Assembly (NCBI GenBank): GCA_963544755.1
Contig: CAUUGH010000023.1
Coordinates: 1-24,687 of the forward strand
Source: Selenomonas sp963544755
GTDB lineage: Bacteria > Bacillota > Negativicutes > Selenomonadales > Selenomonadaceae
Length of the DNA: 24,687 nucleotides
Reading direction: 5' to 3'
Shown here piece after piece: positions 14,858-23,889 of this stretch; within the stretch, counting starts at the first letter, position 1, and each line of letters starts with the position of its first letter. The translations under genes were made by a program, and so were the position numbers. Under the pieces are notes generated by a model. The model ran no database searches. It was given only the letters and a program-made list of their open reading frames with translations, and was not told the origin of the DNA.

Positions 14858-16582
14858 CTACCTCAAAAAAAGTTTTGCAAGTTTTCCTGCATCCGCCGCT
14901 ACGATATCGTCTGGAACGCTCTGTCCGTTTGTCAGATAAGAAAGTCGCATATCCTTCTTACGCAAAATATTCAATATGATGCCAAGACTCTTCGTTTCAT
15001 CAGTCTTGGTAAAAATCACCTTGTCAGGCTTACATACGGAAAACTTATCCATGATGTCTTTCGCGTCCTCATTTTTCGTCGTAGCACTCAAGACGAGATA
15101 CTTTTCTATATTTTGATTTACCGCAAGAAAATCTTTTAGTTCTGCCATCTGACGACGATTATACTGGCTGCGTCCTGCTGTATCAATAAGGATAAGTTGC
15201 TTTTGGCGAAATTTTTGTATGGCATCTTTTAGTTCATCAGGCGTATATACAATAGCAATAGGAAGCCCTAAAATATCAGCGTATGTCTTTAACTGTTCGA
15301 CTGCTGAGATTCGGTAGGTATCAGCTGTGATAAACGCCGTACTGATGCCTTTTTCCAACACACATTGTGCAGCAATTTTCGCAAGCGTCGTCGTCTTGCC
15401 AACTCCTGTAGGACCTAAAAGGGCTGCAATCTTTCGCTTGCGATTCTTGATCTCTAGCCCATTTGCCATTTGTACATTGTCTTCAATATATCTCGTCAAA
15501 CCCTCTGCTGCAAGTGTCGTGTCCTTATCTGCCAAGATAGATTCAGCAGGTAATTTGAGTATGACATCATCTATAATATCCTGCTCGACCTCCTGCTGCT
15601 TTAATACTTGCTGTAAAGACATTCCGTCCTCAGAAGTCTTATCTTTGCTTACAACTTGAACAAGCATCGCTTTCATCTGTGCAAGTTCATTCTGCAGCGC
15701 TTCGATGGTCTTTCTCTGAGAGTCTTCAATATTTTTACCAGATGTTTCATTTTCTGTATACGGTAAATCTTCTTTCGACACGGCTGCACTGGCGATTGAT
15801 TTGTACTTGTGTTTTTGTAAGACTAGATCATCCGTTGCTACTATTTCCAAAGCACTCTTATCACCTTCCATATGCGGCTGCCATTCCCTTTGCTTAACAG
15901 GTATCTTTTTTTTGCGTCGCACCTTTTTTACAGGAACCTGCTTTATATTATCTACATCTTTTACATCTGAAACAATCGGCAAAAAAGGCTCTTGTTGCGT
16001 ATTTTCAGACGGAAAAGACGAAATGAACGGCTCTGTCGAAATATCCGTGGATGATACGCCATTAGCCTGTCGCTGTGCTTCGATAACAGCAGCTTCCGTC
16101 CCTGCCATCTTATAACTTTTCGCGACGCTTTGCGAAGGACGTGCTTGTGGCTGCAAGGACGCAGATGACACTGGTGCGGCCTGTAAAACAGCTGCAGACT
16201 GTATATCAAAATCTGTCATAACAGCCTGCGCCCCTTCTATCATAGGCTCTGCTGTTGGAACAGATTTCGCAGCCATCGGTAAGGCAGGGCTAGATGTAGC
16301 ATATCCCCGGGGCAGCGGCACTGTACTTTGTGCTACTTTTGCCGTCTCCTGCGCTTGCAACTCAGTCAATGTTGGCAAACGCTCAGAATGCCTCTTAGGC
16401 GGACGACGCTGAACCTCATCAAGAGCCGCTGTCACCTCGAAGATTTCCTTTGCACCGTACCCAAGGATGCCACCTTTTTTTATTTTTTTCGTATGCAGGA
16501 TCACCGCGTCGTCACCAAGCTCATCTTTCACTTGAGTCATGGCTTCCTTCATCGTGGCAGCCTGGAACACCTTGATGCGCAA
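14858..16582 (-). CDS. flhF: Flagellar biosynthesis SRP-like GTPase FlhF
   Basis: FlhF is the third SRP-type GTPase and helps place flagella at the membrane. The 574-residue protein has the B domain start MRIKVFQAATMKEAM and a long, poorly conserved, Ala/Pro/Gln-rich linker (~residues 65-290). The NG domain follows, with G1 GPTGVGKTT (~389-397), DTAGRSQYNR (~465) and TKTDE (~524). It starts with TTG directly after the flhA TAA (TAATTG), with GGTGAG upstream; the canonical N-terminus shows that TTG is right. The rare start and zero spacing suggest lower, coupled expression. It is long for the family, which usually runs 370-460 residues, because of the linker. Confidence 0.94.
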   Translation of the reverse strand: MRIKVFQAATMKEAMTQVKDELGDDAVILHTKKIKKGGILGYGAKEIFEVTAALDEVQRRPPKRHSERLPTLTELQAQETAKVAQSTVPLPRGYATSSPALPMAAKSVPTAEPMIEGAQAVMTDFDIQSAAVLQAAPVSSASLQPQARPSQSVAKSYKMAGTEAAVIEAQRQANGVSSTDISTEPFISSFPSENTQQEPFLPIVSDVKDVDNIKQVPVKKVRRKKKIPVKQREWQPHMEGDKSALEIVATDDLVLQKHKYKSIASAAVSKEDLPYTENETSGKNIEDSQRKTIEALQNELAQMKAMLVQVVSKDKTSEDGMSLQQVLKQQEVEQDIIDDVILKLPAESILADKDTTLAAEGLTRYIEDNVQMANGLEIKNRKRKIAALLGPTGVGKTTTLAKIAAQCVLEKGISTAFITADTYRISAVEQLKTYADILGLPIAIVYTPDELKDAIQKFRQKQLILIDTAGRSQYNRRQMAELKDFLAVNQNIEKYLVLSATTKNEDAKDIMDKFSVCKPDKVIFTKTDETKSLGIILNILRKKDMRLSYLTNGQSVPDDIVAADAGKLAKLFLR

Positions 16583-18655
16583 TTAAATTCTCACCGTCCC
16601 AAGAATCTGAAGTTCAACTGTCTGCTCAATCTCGGCATGTGAGAGAAGAACCAATCCTTGCACCGAGCGCTCAACCAACTGCCTAAAATATGTGCGCACA
16701 GCAGGACTTGTAAGCACTATCGGTTCATAGCCCATGTTTGTAAGCTTAGGCAGTTCCGCATTAAGCGACGCCAAAAGTCGCTGCATAGTATCTGGATCAA
16801 GACTCACATACGAGCCATGCTCCGTGCGCTGCACAGCCCCTGCGATGTGATTTTCCAGCCCAGGGTCAAGTGTGATACACGGCAACACGTTATTTTGAAC
16901 ATACTGTTGTGAGATTTGACGCGCAAGTGCGTGCCGCACATACTCAGTAAGTATGTCTGTATCTTTCGTCGCACGACCATAATCAGACAAAACTTCAAGA
17001 ATTGTTTCCATATCACGAATTGATACACGTTCTGCCAATAGGTTCGCCAAGACTTTTTGTACTTCGCCAACTGCAAGAGTTTCCGGAACAACTTCATCAA
17101 CAAGAGCCGGATTCGTTTTCTTTAAGTTATCAAGAAGATTCTGCGTTTCCTGACGCCCAAGAATCTCTGCTGCATGAGCCTTGATAACCTCTGTTAAATG
17201 TGTTGCAAGCACTGACACAGCATCGACAACCGTATAGCCATTAAGTTCTGCCTGTTCACGCTGATCTTCTGCTATCCAAAGAGCCGGTAATCCGAAAGCC
17301 GGTTCTGTCGTTTCAATACCCGGCACTTCTTCAAAGACTGTACCTGAATTCATCGCAAGATAATGATCGAGCATAAGTTCACCGCGTGCTGTTTCTATCC
17401 CCTTTAGTTTTACAATATAATTATTCGGCTTAATCTGAATATTATCGCGTATGCGTATCGTCGGTACAACAAGACCAAGTTCTAATGCACATTGTCTTCG
17501 GATCATGACGATGCGCTCTAGGAGATCGCCACCTTGCCCTGTATCAACAAGCGGAATCAAGCTATAGCCAATTTCTAATTCCATTGGATCAACCTGCAAG
17601 AGATTGACAATATTTTCCGGCTTCGTAGCATCTGCTTTCGCTTTGTCTGCTTTCTTTTTTTCCGGCAATTCTTCAACTACCTTCTCAGAGCCATGCAAAC
17701 GACGTGCTATGATGAAGCAAAGAACGGCAAGCGCAGCCAAAGGCAGTCCTGGCATACCGGGAACTATAGCAAGAAATGACAGCACGCCGCTGACGATGTA
17801 AAAAATGCGACTGCGACCAAATAACTGCAAAGCGACATCCACGCCGAGATTGCCTTTTGAAGATGCAGATCGCGTGACAAGAATGCCTGTTGCTGTCGAA
17901 ATCATCAGTGCCGGAATCTGGCTGACAAGACCTTCTCCTACTGTTAAGAGTGTATAGCTTTGCAACGCTTGCAACGCTGACATATTGCGCGTCAGCATAC
18001 CGATGACAAAACCACCTGTAATATTGATGATAATAATAACGATAGCTGCGATAGCATCGCCCTTTACAAACTTTGAGGCACCGTCCATCGCACCGTAAAA
18101 GTCAGCTTCTTGTTGAATCTTCAAACGCCGCTTGCTCGCCTCTGCATCTGTAATTGCGCCTTGATTTAAGTCCGCATCAATTGCCATCTGCTTACCCGGC
18201 ATAGCGTCAAGCGTAAAGCGCGCCGATACTTCTGCAACACGCTCAGCGCCCTTCGTGATGACGATAAACTGAATGATAACAAGAATGACAAAAATAATAA
18301 AACCAACAAGTGCATTGCCTCCGACAACGAAATTGCCAAACGCCATAATGACATCGCCTGCATAGCCGTTTAGCAAAATCAACCTCGTCGCCGATATATT
18401 GAGTGCAAGTCGAAATAGCGTCGTTACAAGAAGCAACGATGGGAACACAGAAAAATCTAAGGCTTCCACATTATAAATCGTCACCATGACAATGACAAGT
18501 GCAAGCGTGATGTTTACACAAATCAATAAATCAAGAAGAGCCGTAGGCAACGGAATGATCATCATAATGACAATCGTGACTATCGCTACAGCTATGAAGA
18601 TGTCACTGTATTTAGTTATGAAGCCGTTGGAAAGCATCGGTTTTTCTATCGCCAT
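16583..18655 (-). CDS. flhA: Flagellar export gate protein FlhA
   Basis: FlhA is the large export-gate component. The 690-residue protein has an N-terminal half with about eight membrane segments. The conserved cytoplasmic FHIPEP segment lies between them (LNQGAITDAEASKRRLK at about residues 162-178). A soluble C-terminal half (~330-690) binds chaperone-substrate complexes. Length and motifs are normal. It starts at ATG with AGGAG upstream and lies 36 bp after flhB. It is followed without a gap by flhF. Confidence 0.97.
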   Translation of the reverse strand: MAIEKPMLSNGFITKYSDIFIAVAIVTIVIMMIIPLPTALLDLLICVNITLALVIVMVTIYNVEALDFSVFPSLLLVTTLFRLALNISATRLILLNGYAGDVIMAFGNFVVGGNALVGFIIFVILVIIQFIVITKGAERVAEVSARFTLDAMPGKQMAIDADLNQGAITDAEASKRRLKIQQEADFYGAMDGASKFVKGDAIAAIVIIIINITGGFVIGMLTRNMSALQALQSYTLLTVGEGLVSQIPALMISTATGILVTRSASSKGNLGVDVALQLFGRSRIFYIVSGVLSFLAIVPGMPGLPLAALAVLCFIIARRLHGSEKVVEELPEKKKADKAKADATKPENIVNLLQVDPMELEIGYSLIPLVDTGQGGDLLERIVMIRRQCALELGLVVPTIRIRDNIQIKPNNYIVKLKGIETARGELMLDHYLAMNSGTVFEEVPGIETTEPAFGLPALWIAEDQREQAELNGYTVVDAVSVLATHLTEVIKAHAAEILGRQETQNLLDNLKKTNPALVDEVVPETLAVGEVQKVLANLLAERVSIRDMETILEVLSDYGRATKDTDILTEYVRHALARQISQQYVQNNVLPCITLDPGLENHIAGAVQRTEHGSYVSLDPDTMQRLLASLNAELPKLTNMGYEPIVLTSPAVRTYFRQLVERSVQGLVLLSHAEIEQTVELQILGTVRI

Positions 18656-18691
18656 ACTGTTCTTGCTCCTCTATATCCAAGGAAATTTTCC

Positions 18692-19816
18692 TCAAGCAAA
18701 CTTCTTATTTTTCAAGCGGTAGACATAAGCAAGTACTTCAGCAACCGCCTGGTAAAGTTCGGGCGGCACACTCCCTCCAACATCCACTGCCGCATAAAGT
18801 GCCCGTGCCAAGGGCTTATTTTCAACGATTGTCACGCGGTTTTCGCGTGCAATATCCTTGATCTTCTGGGCGACGAGATCTTGTCCTTTAGCAACAACCT
18901 CTGGTGCTTTCATACCTGCTTTGTATCTCAAAGCGACCGCATAATGTGTCGGGTTCGTGATTATGACATCTGCCTGCGGCACTTCTTTCATCATGCGATT
19001 CATAGCCATCTGCTGCTGTTTTTGACGAATCTTGCCTTTAATCTGTGGATCTCCTTCCGTTTGCTTAAATTCTTCCTTAATGTCTTGCTTACTCATCTTG
19101 AGATCTTGCGTTGTCTGCCATTTCTGATAGGAAAAATCCACAACTGCCATAACAAAGTAAACGATAATTACCTGAAACACAAGCGAGAAAATAATATCAC
19201 CCATATGCGCCATACTGCTCTTTAGATCAAAATATATGAACTTCGGCATATGCATGATTTCTCCAGATAGATAAATATAGAGAAATGCTCCAATAATTGC
19301 AATCTTTAGTAAGGATTTCAAAAGTTCCACAAGCGAACGCTTTGAAAATATTCGCCCAAAACCTGTGATCGGATTGAGTTTATCAAGTTTGAAAGAAAGC
19401 GGCTCTGTCGTAAACATAAAGCCCACTTGGTAAAAATTAATAGCTAATCCCATAAACAAAATAGCAATCATCACGGGAAACGCCGTCTTTGCTAAGATAA
19501 TCATGCCATCAATGATTAGTCGCATGACTGTTTCTGCATCAATTGTCTGATTCATATGTCCGTAAACATGGACTGTATACTGTTCTATTTCTGTAAGAAT
19601 CGTACTGCCAAGAGCTCGCATCACGAAAAATCCCGCCAAAAGCACAAAAGCACCGCTAAGTTCTTGACTTCTTGCAACCTGACCTTTTTGGCGTGCATCA
19701 TTACGGCGTTTCGCCGTAGGCTCTTCTGTTTTTTCTCCTGCAAAAAGCTGAAGGTCGAATATAAAATCTAACGACTCACTATTGTATTGCTCGGAGGGCA
19801 GTGACAATCTGTGCAT
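18692..19816 (-). CDS. flhB: Flagellar export specificity switch FlhB
   Basis: FlhB sits in the export gate and switches from rod/hook to filament substrates after self-cleavage. The four hydrophobic segments precede a cytoplasmic domain with the autocleavage site NPTH (ITNPTHYAVALRY). The core DLQLFAGEKTEEPTAKRR matches the usual FlhB N-terminus, but the residues ahead of it overlap the end of fliR. Between the fliR stop and this core there is no ATG, GTG or TTG in frame. Candidate ATGs lie inside fliR at 19852, 19837, 19825 and 19816, none with a clear ribosome-binding site. I chose the last, giving ~25 extra residues; the exact start is open. Confidence 0.93.
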   Translation of the reverse strand: MHRLSLPSEQYNSESLDFIFDLQLFAGEKTEEPTAKRRNDARQKGQVARSQELSGAFVLLAGFFVMRALGSTILTEIEQYTVHVYGHMNQTIDAETVMRLIIDGMIILAKTAFPVMIAILFMGLAINFYQVGFMFTTEPLSFKLDKLNPITGFGRIFSKRSLVELLKSLLKIAIIGAFLYIYLSGEIMHMPKFIYFDLKSSMAHMGDIIFSLVFQVIIVYFVMAVVDFSYQKWQTTQDLKMSKQDIKEEFKQTEGDPQIKGKIRQKQQQMAMNRMMKEVPQADVIITNPTHYAVALRYKAGMKAPEVVAKGQDLVAQKIKDIARENRVTIVENKPLARALYAAVDVGGSVPPELYQAVAEVLAYVYRLKNKKFA

Positions 19817-20561
19817 AGGTTTCATTGAATAACACATCCAAGAATAACACATAAAAAGGCATCAAAATCGACAACGCAAACATACCAATGACAATTTGAA
19901 GCGGTAAGCCAACGACAAAAATATTTAACTGTGGCATCGTACGCGCAAGAATGCCAAGACCGACATTTGTCAAAAGTATGGAAAATGTTACGGGCATAGC
20001 CAATTTCATACCCGTTACAAGAGCACTGTTGACAAGGTTTACTATGAAGCCGGCCAACGTAGGCGCAGGCGATAGCCCCATAAGCGGTACGGATTGAAAA
20101 CTTTCAAACAAAGCCGCTATCAACATATGATGTCCATTGACAACAAGAAAAACTATAATTGCCAAATTATAAAGAAAACTTCCGATAAGCGGTATCTGCT
20201 GACCGGAAGTCGGATCCATCACGTTGACCATCGCAAAGCCAACCTGCATATCCATGACTTTGCCGGCGAAATGTATTGTCGAAAACATCACATATGCTAC
20301 AAAGCCGATCAGCCAGCCAACAAATAACTCCCCTACCACCACACCAGCGTAAAGAAATACATTATCCGGTGCCGTTACAGATCCATAACTATCTACCACG
20401 GGAAATAGCACGAACGAAAAAACAACCGCAGCTCCAACGCGAATATGAACAGGGATGTTCAAACTTCCAAAAAAAGGTGCAACAACGAAAAGCCCCGTGA
20501 TGCGCGTTAAAACAAGCAGGTAAATTGCCACCTGCCCTTGAAGCAGGGTATAGAAATCCAC
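19779..20561 (-). CDS. fliR: Flagellar export gate protein FliR
   Basis: FliR is part of the FliPQR core of the export gate. The 260-residue protein is strongly hydrophobic, with about six membrane segments and typical stretches such as VFVVGLPLQIVIGMFAL near the end. The start is GTG at 20561, with GGAG 9 nt upstream. Its 3' end overlaps the likely flhB start. It lies 16 bp after fliQ. Confidence 0.95.
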   Translation of the reverse strand: MDFYTLLQGQVAIYLLVLTRITGLFVVAPFFGSLNIPVHIRVGAAVVFSFVLFPVVDSYGSVTAPDNVFLYAGVVVGELFVGWLIGFVAYVMFSTIHFAGKVMDMQVGFAMVNVMDPTSGQQIPLIGSFLYNLAIIVFLVVNGHHMLIAALFESFQSVPLMGLSPAPTLAGFIVNLVNSALVTGMKLAMPVTFSILLTNVGLGILARTMPQLNIFVVGLPLQIVIGMFALSILMPFYVLFLDVLFNETYAQIVTALRAIQ

Positions 20562-20577
20562 GGCACATTTCTCCTTG

Positions 20578-20847
20578 TCATCCGATATAAAGCGGTAAAT
20601 TCACAAAAACATTTGTGAAATATTCCACAAGAATACTGAGCATCCAAGGCCCAAAAATCAAAATGGCGACAAAGACCGCGATAATCTTAGGTATAAAAGC
20701 AAGCGTGGCTTCTTGTATCGATGTAGTAGCTTGAAATACACTCACAAGAAGACCTACAGCCAAGCCAAGACCCAACATCGGTGCAGAAACCAAAAGAACA
20801 ATCCAAAGAGCGTTCTGTCCGATCTGTATGACAAGATCGCCAGACAT
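20578..20847 (-). CDS. fliQ: Flagellar export gate protein FliQ
   Basis: FliQ is a small gate component. The 89-residue product has two membrane hairpin segments (ALWIVLLVSAPMLGLGLAVG and IIAVFVAILIFGPWML) and the usual FliQ length. ATG at 20847 is chosen since GGAGG lies 7 nt upstream, instead of the GTG two codons earlier. It begins 11 bp after fliP. Confidence 0.95.
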   Translation of the reverse strand: MSGDLVIQIGQNALWIVLLVSAPMLGLGLAVGLLVSVFQATTSIQEATLAFIPKIIAVFVAILIFGPWMLSILVEYFTNVFVNLPLYIG

Positions 20848-20858
20848 CCGCACCCCTC

Positions 20859-21614
20859 CTACTTAAAGCTGACAACAAGTGACTTAATAAGAAGATGCCA
20901 ACCATCCACCATAACAAAGAGCAGTATCTTAAACGGCAACGAAATCATAACAGGCGGCAACATCATCATACCCATCGACATCAAAGTGCTTGCCACAATC
21001 ATGTCGATAACAATGAACGGGATATAGATCATAAAGCCGATCTGAAACGCTGTCTTTAACTCACTAATAACGAATGCCGGAATCAAGGTTATAGTAGATA
21101 CATCTGCCTGAGATTGTGGACGTTCAGCATTGGAGAGATTGACAAAGAGTGCCAAATCAGACTCTCGCGTCTGTCGAAACATAAACTCGCGCAAAGGTTC
21201 TAATGTATTATCAATCGCTTGCTCTTGTGTAAGTTGACCTGCAAGATACGGCTGTATTCCTTGTTGATTCGCTTCCGTCCAATATGGCTGCATGATGTAA
21301 AACGTCAAAAAAAGCGACAAAGCAAGTACTACTTGATTTGGCGGCACATTCTGAGTAGACATGGCGTTTCGCAAAAAGCCAATGACAACGACAATACGCA
21401 CAAAAGATGTCGTCATAATTAAGATAGACGGCACAAGTGAAATAATTGTCAAAAGAGCCAAAACCTGTAGCGATGCAGCCACATCTTGTGTACTAGCAGC
21501 TTCACCGATATTGATATTTAGATTCGGGATCAGAGGTGCTGCAAAAACTTCTCGCACCATGCATAGCAAGGAACAAAAAAGGAGACTCCCCAGCAGTATT
21601 CGCCGCTTCTCCAT
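20859..21614 (-). CDS. fliP: Flagellar export gate protein FliP
   Basis: FliP forms the central pore ring with FliQ and FliR. The 251-residue protein has a cleavable signal peptide (hydrophobic residues ~7-20, site near VFA-AP), then membrane segments and the family signature regions TSFVRIVVVIGFLRNAM and IPFIVIDMIVASTLMSMGMM. The start is ATG at 21614. The nearest good binding site, GAGGAG, is 13 nt upstream, so initiation may depend partly on coupling with fliO, which ends 18 bp earlier. Confidence 0.96.
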   Translation of the reverse strand: MEKRRILLGSLLFCSLLCMVREVFAAPLIPNLNINIGEAASTQDVAASLQVLALLTIISLVPSILIMTTSFVRIVVVIGFLRNAMSTQNVPPNQVVLALSLFLTFYIMQPYWTEANQQGIQPYLAGQLTQEQAIDNTLEPLREFMFRQTRESDLALFVNLSNAERPQSQADVSTITLIPAFVISELKTAFQIGFMIYIPFIVIDMIVASTLMSMGMMMLPPVMISLPFKILLFVMVDGWHLLIKSLVVSFK

Positions 21615-21632
21615 CAGTGCTTCACAACTCCT

Positions 21633-22190
21633 CTACTTTCCAAATACATCATTCTTAAATATAGTCGGTATCCTTTTTACAAGCCGATCTAGTGAACCAA
21701 ACTGCCGTTCAAACCCATCCACGCTACCATAAAGTGGCAAGGAAGTTTTATCTAGTTTCCCCTTTAAAAGCTCTTCTACTTCTGACTTGTCATCAATCTC
21801 GCCCAAAAAAGTAATCGTATGGTCAGTTACTCCAAGAATTAAAAACTTTCCTACTAACTCAACGACACATACCGAACGACCAGACCCCAGGGGCAGATAT
21901 TCAAGAACGCGCCCATTGCCACCTGATCTTGCACGACCAAATCGTCCTCCCAATATTTTGGAAACATAATAAGCAAGACCAGCGACAAAAAGAAATACAA
22001 CAACGAGACTTGCTATATAGGCAACAGTTGACCACCACGAGACACCCGGTGTACCATTAGGTATAGGATCTTGATTTTCATAGCCAGAAAGATATCCTCC
22101 GCCTTCTGCAGCCATGCCGAGCGATGGAAAAAGAAGAGCAATGATAAGCGAAAAAACAATACAACAAACGACACCTTTTTTCTCATACAT
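21633..22190 (-). CDS. fliO: Flagellar assembly protein FliO (FliO/FliZ family)
   Basis: FliO scaffolds assembly of the FliP ring. The 185-residue protein has a signal peptide (residues ~6-27, ending GMA-AE), a short outside region, one membrane segment (about 54-76), and a cytoplasmic domain with the conserved RVLEYLPLGSGRSVCVVELVG stretch. The ATG overlaps the cheY TGA (TGATG), so translation is coupled. Poor sequence conservation is normal for FliO; the position between cheY and fliP supports the call. Confidence 0.88.
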   Translation of the reverse strand: MYEKKGVVCCIVFSLIIALLFPSLGMAAEGGGYLSGYENQDPIPNGTPGVSWWSTVAYIASLVVVFLFVAGLAYYVSKILGGRFGRARSGGNGRVLEYLPLGSGRSVCVVELVGKFLILGVTDHTITFLGEIDDKSEVEELLKGKLDKTSLPLYGSVDGFERQFGSLDRLVKRIPTIFKNDVFGK

Positions 22191-22552
22191 CAGCTAAGTG
22201 CTTTACGTACAGCCTCAAGGACACGATCCGCTTGGAACGGTTTAACGATGAAGTCGCGCGCACCAGCTTGAATAGCCTCAATAACCATGGCTTGTTGTCC
22301 CATAGCACTGCACATGACTATCTTTGCATTAGGATCAACCTTACGGATCTCTTTAACCGCACTAATACCATCCATTTCCGGCATCGTAATATCCATAGTT
22401 ACGAGATCAGGTTTCATCTCCTGATACTTTTCCAATGCCTTCATGCCATTTTCTGCCTCACCAACAACCTCGTAGCCATTCTTTGACAATATGTCTTTAA
22501 CCATCATGCGCATGAATGCTGCATCATCTACCACTAAAACTCTGCTTGCCAT
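22190..22552 (-). CDS. cheY: Chemotaxis response regulator CheY
   Basis: This 120-residue single-domain receiver, phosphorylated by CheA, binds the flagellar switch. The acid pair is Asp9/Asp10, the phosphorylation site Asp54 (MDITMPEMDG), the switch residue Ser82 (CSA) and the lysine Lys104 (VKPF). It starts at ATG with GAGGAG upstream. A 179-bp gap separates it from fliY, with one small GCTTTC/GAAAGC hairpin (22584-22602) and no clear terminator or promoter. Position between fliY and fliO is the same as in Bacillus subtilis. Confidence 0.96.
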   Translation of the reverse strand: MASRVLVVDDAAFMRMMVKDILSKNGYEVVGEAENGMKALEKYQEMKPDLVTMDITMPEMDGISAVKEIRKVDPNAKIVMCSAMGQQAMVIEAIQAGARDFIVKPFQADRVLEAVRKALS

Positions 22553-22731
22553 AAATTATCTCTCCTCACTTGAATCACTGTCTGCTTTCAATGCGCGAAA
22601 GCATTTCATACACTCGTACCAGACTGTACCAAAGTCACTTATGCCTACACGGCACAATCTCCAACGTAACAAAGTACATCATACACCCTATTGTATATGA
22701 ATCGCTCGAATTTGTCTAGTAAGACACACAC

Positions 22732-23889
22732 TCACTGCAACTGCTGCGCTCTTTCTGCAGGGCTTACAATGTCCGTAATGCGAATACCAAAGTTTTCGTC
22801 AATAACGACAACCTCCCCTTTCGCTAAGAATCTGCCGTTAACCATAATATCAACAGGTTCACCTGCTAATTTATCAAGTTCTACAATGGAACCATTAGTA
22901 AGCTCTAATATATCCTTAATGGTTTTTCTTGTACGACCAAGCTCCACGGTTACTTGCAGCGGCACATCGAGAATCAAGCCGATGTTCGCATCATTCACCT
23001 GCACTGGAGCCGTAGAAAGCGGCGCAAACATCGCCGGCTGCACGGGTACATTTGCAGCCATATGTGACGACGGCGAAACACCATAAGCCGGAGCTGCTGC
23101 TGTCGGCGGTGGAGTCGCTGCTGCCTGTGCCGGAACTGCTGCCGGTGCTGGCGTTGGTGCTGGCATTGGCTCTTCCTCCTCTGCTTCATTTTCCAAAAGA
23201 TACCCTACCATTTCTCGCGCTACAGGAATTGGCAGGATTTGCATAATCTCACTGTCGATAAGACCATCTACTTCCATGCGAAACGAAACCTTCGCAATCG
23301 GATCATCTGCAGAAATAATCTCCGTGACCTTATCTTCTGAACCGAAATCAATCATATTGACTTTCGGTGGCGATATATCAATCTTCTTATTAAACATCGT
23401 CGATAGCGATGTTGCGACAGAACCCATCATCTGATTCATTGATTCGCCGACGGCACTCATGTGGATCTCATTGAGTTCTGTAGTGGGATTTGTGCCATCA
23501 CCACCCATCATGAGATCGGCAATGATCGAAGCGTCTTGTGCCTGAATTGCCAATACATTATTGCCGTCAATACCTACGGTATAGCCAACTTCGACGATAA
23601 GATAGGGCATCGGATATTGATCTTTTATGGCACTTAATGTATCAACCGATACTGCCGGTGTCGTAATAGAAACCTTGTGTCCTAAAAGCACCGAAAGTGT
23701 TGTGGCGGCACTGCCCATGGAAATATTACCTATTTCCCCGAGTGCATCGCGCTCAATATCCGTTAAAGCATCCCCTTCCTGAGATGGAGAACTTTCTGCA
23801 GGTGCCGCAGCATCGCCTTCTGCCGCGCTGTCGCTGCTGCCGTTTAATAACGCATCAATTTCCTCTTGCGAAATTAAATCATCACTCAT
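22732..23889 (-). CDS. fliY: Flagellar switch/CheY-P phosphatase FliY
   Basis: FliY forms part of the C-ring and removes phosphate from CheY-P at the motor. In the 385-residue protein, residues 1-16 hold a CheY-P-binding peptide like that of FliM (LISQEEIDALL). Residues ~40-235 are a CheC-like domain with both phosphatase motifs intact (Glu52/Asn55 in GEIGNISMG, and AVGESMNQMMG). A Pro/Ala-rich linker follows (~240-290). The C-terminal ~85 residues are a FliN/SpoA domain (VPLQVTVELGRTRKTIKDIL). ATG at 23889 overlaps the fliM stop; a TTG at 23910 is in frame but lacks spacing for AAGGAG. Confidence 0.95.
   Translation of the reverse strand: MSDDLISQEEIDALLNGSSDSAAEGDAAAPAESSPSQEGDALTDIERDALGEIGNISMGSAATTLSVLLGHKVSITTPAVSVDTLSAIKDQYPMPYLIVEVGYTVGIDGNNVLAIQAQDASIIADLMMGGDGTNPTTELNEIHMSAVGESMNQMMGSVATSLSTMFNKKIDISPPKVNMIDFGSEDKVTEIISADDPIAKVSFRMEVDGLIDSEIMQILPIPVAREMVGYLLENEAEEEEPMPAPTPAPAAVPAQAAATPPPTAAAPAYGVSPSSHMAANVPVQPAMFAPLSTAPVQVNDANIGLILDVPLQVTVELGRTRKTIKDILELTNGSIVELDKLAGEPVDIMVNGRFLAKGEVVVIDENFGIRITDIVSPAERAQQLQ

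Noticed and set aside
22584..22602. GCTTTC/GAAAGC hairpin between fliY and cheY as a terminator
   Set aside because: No T run follows on the coding strand, and the genes on both sides belong to one conserved operon.
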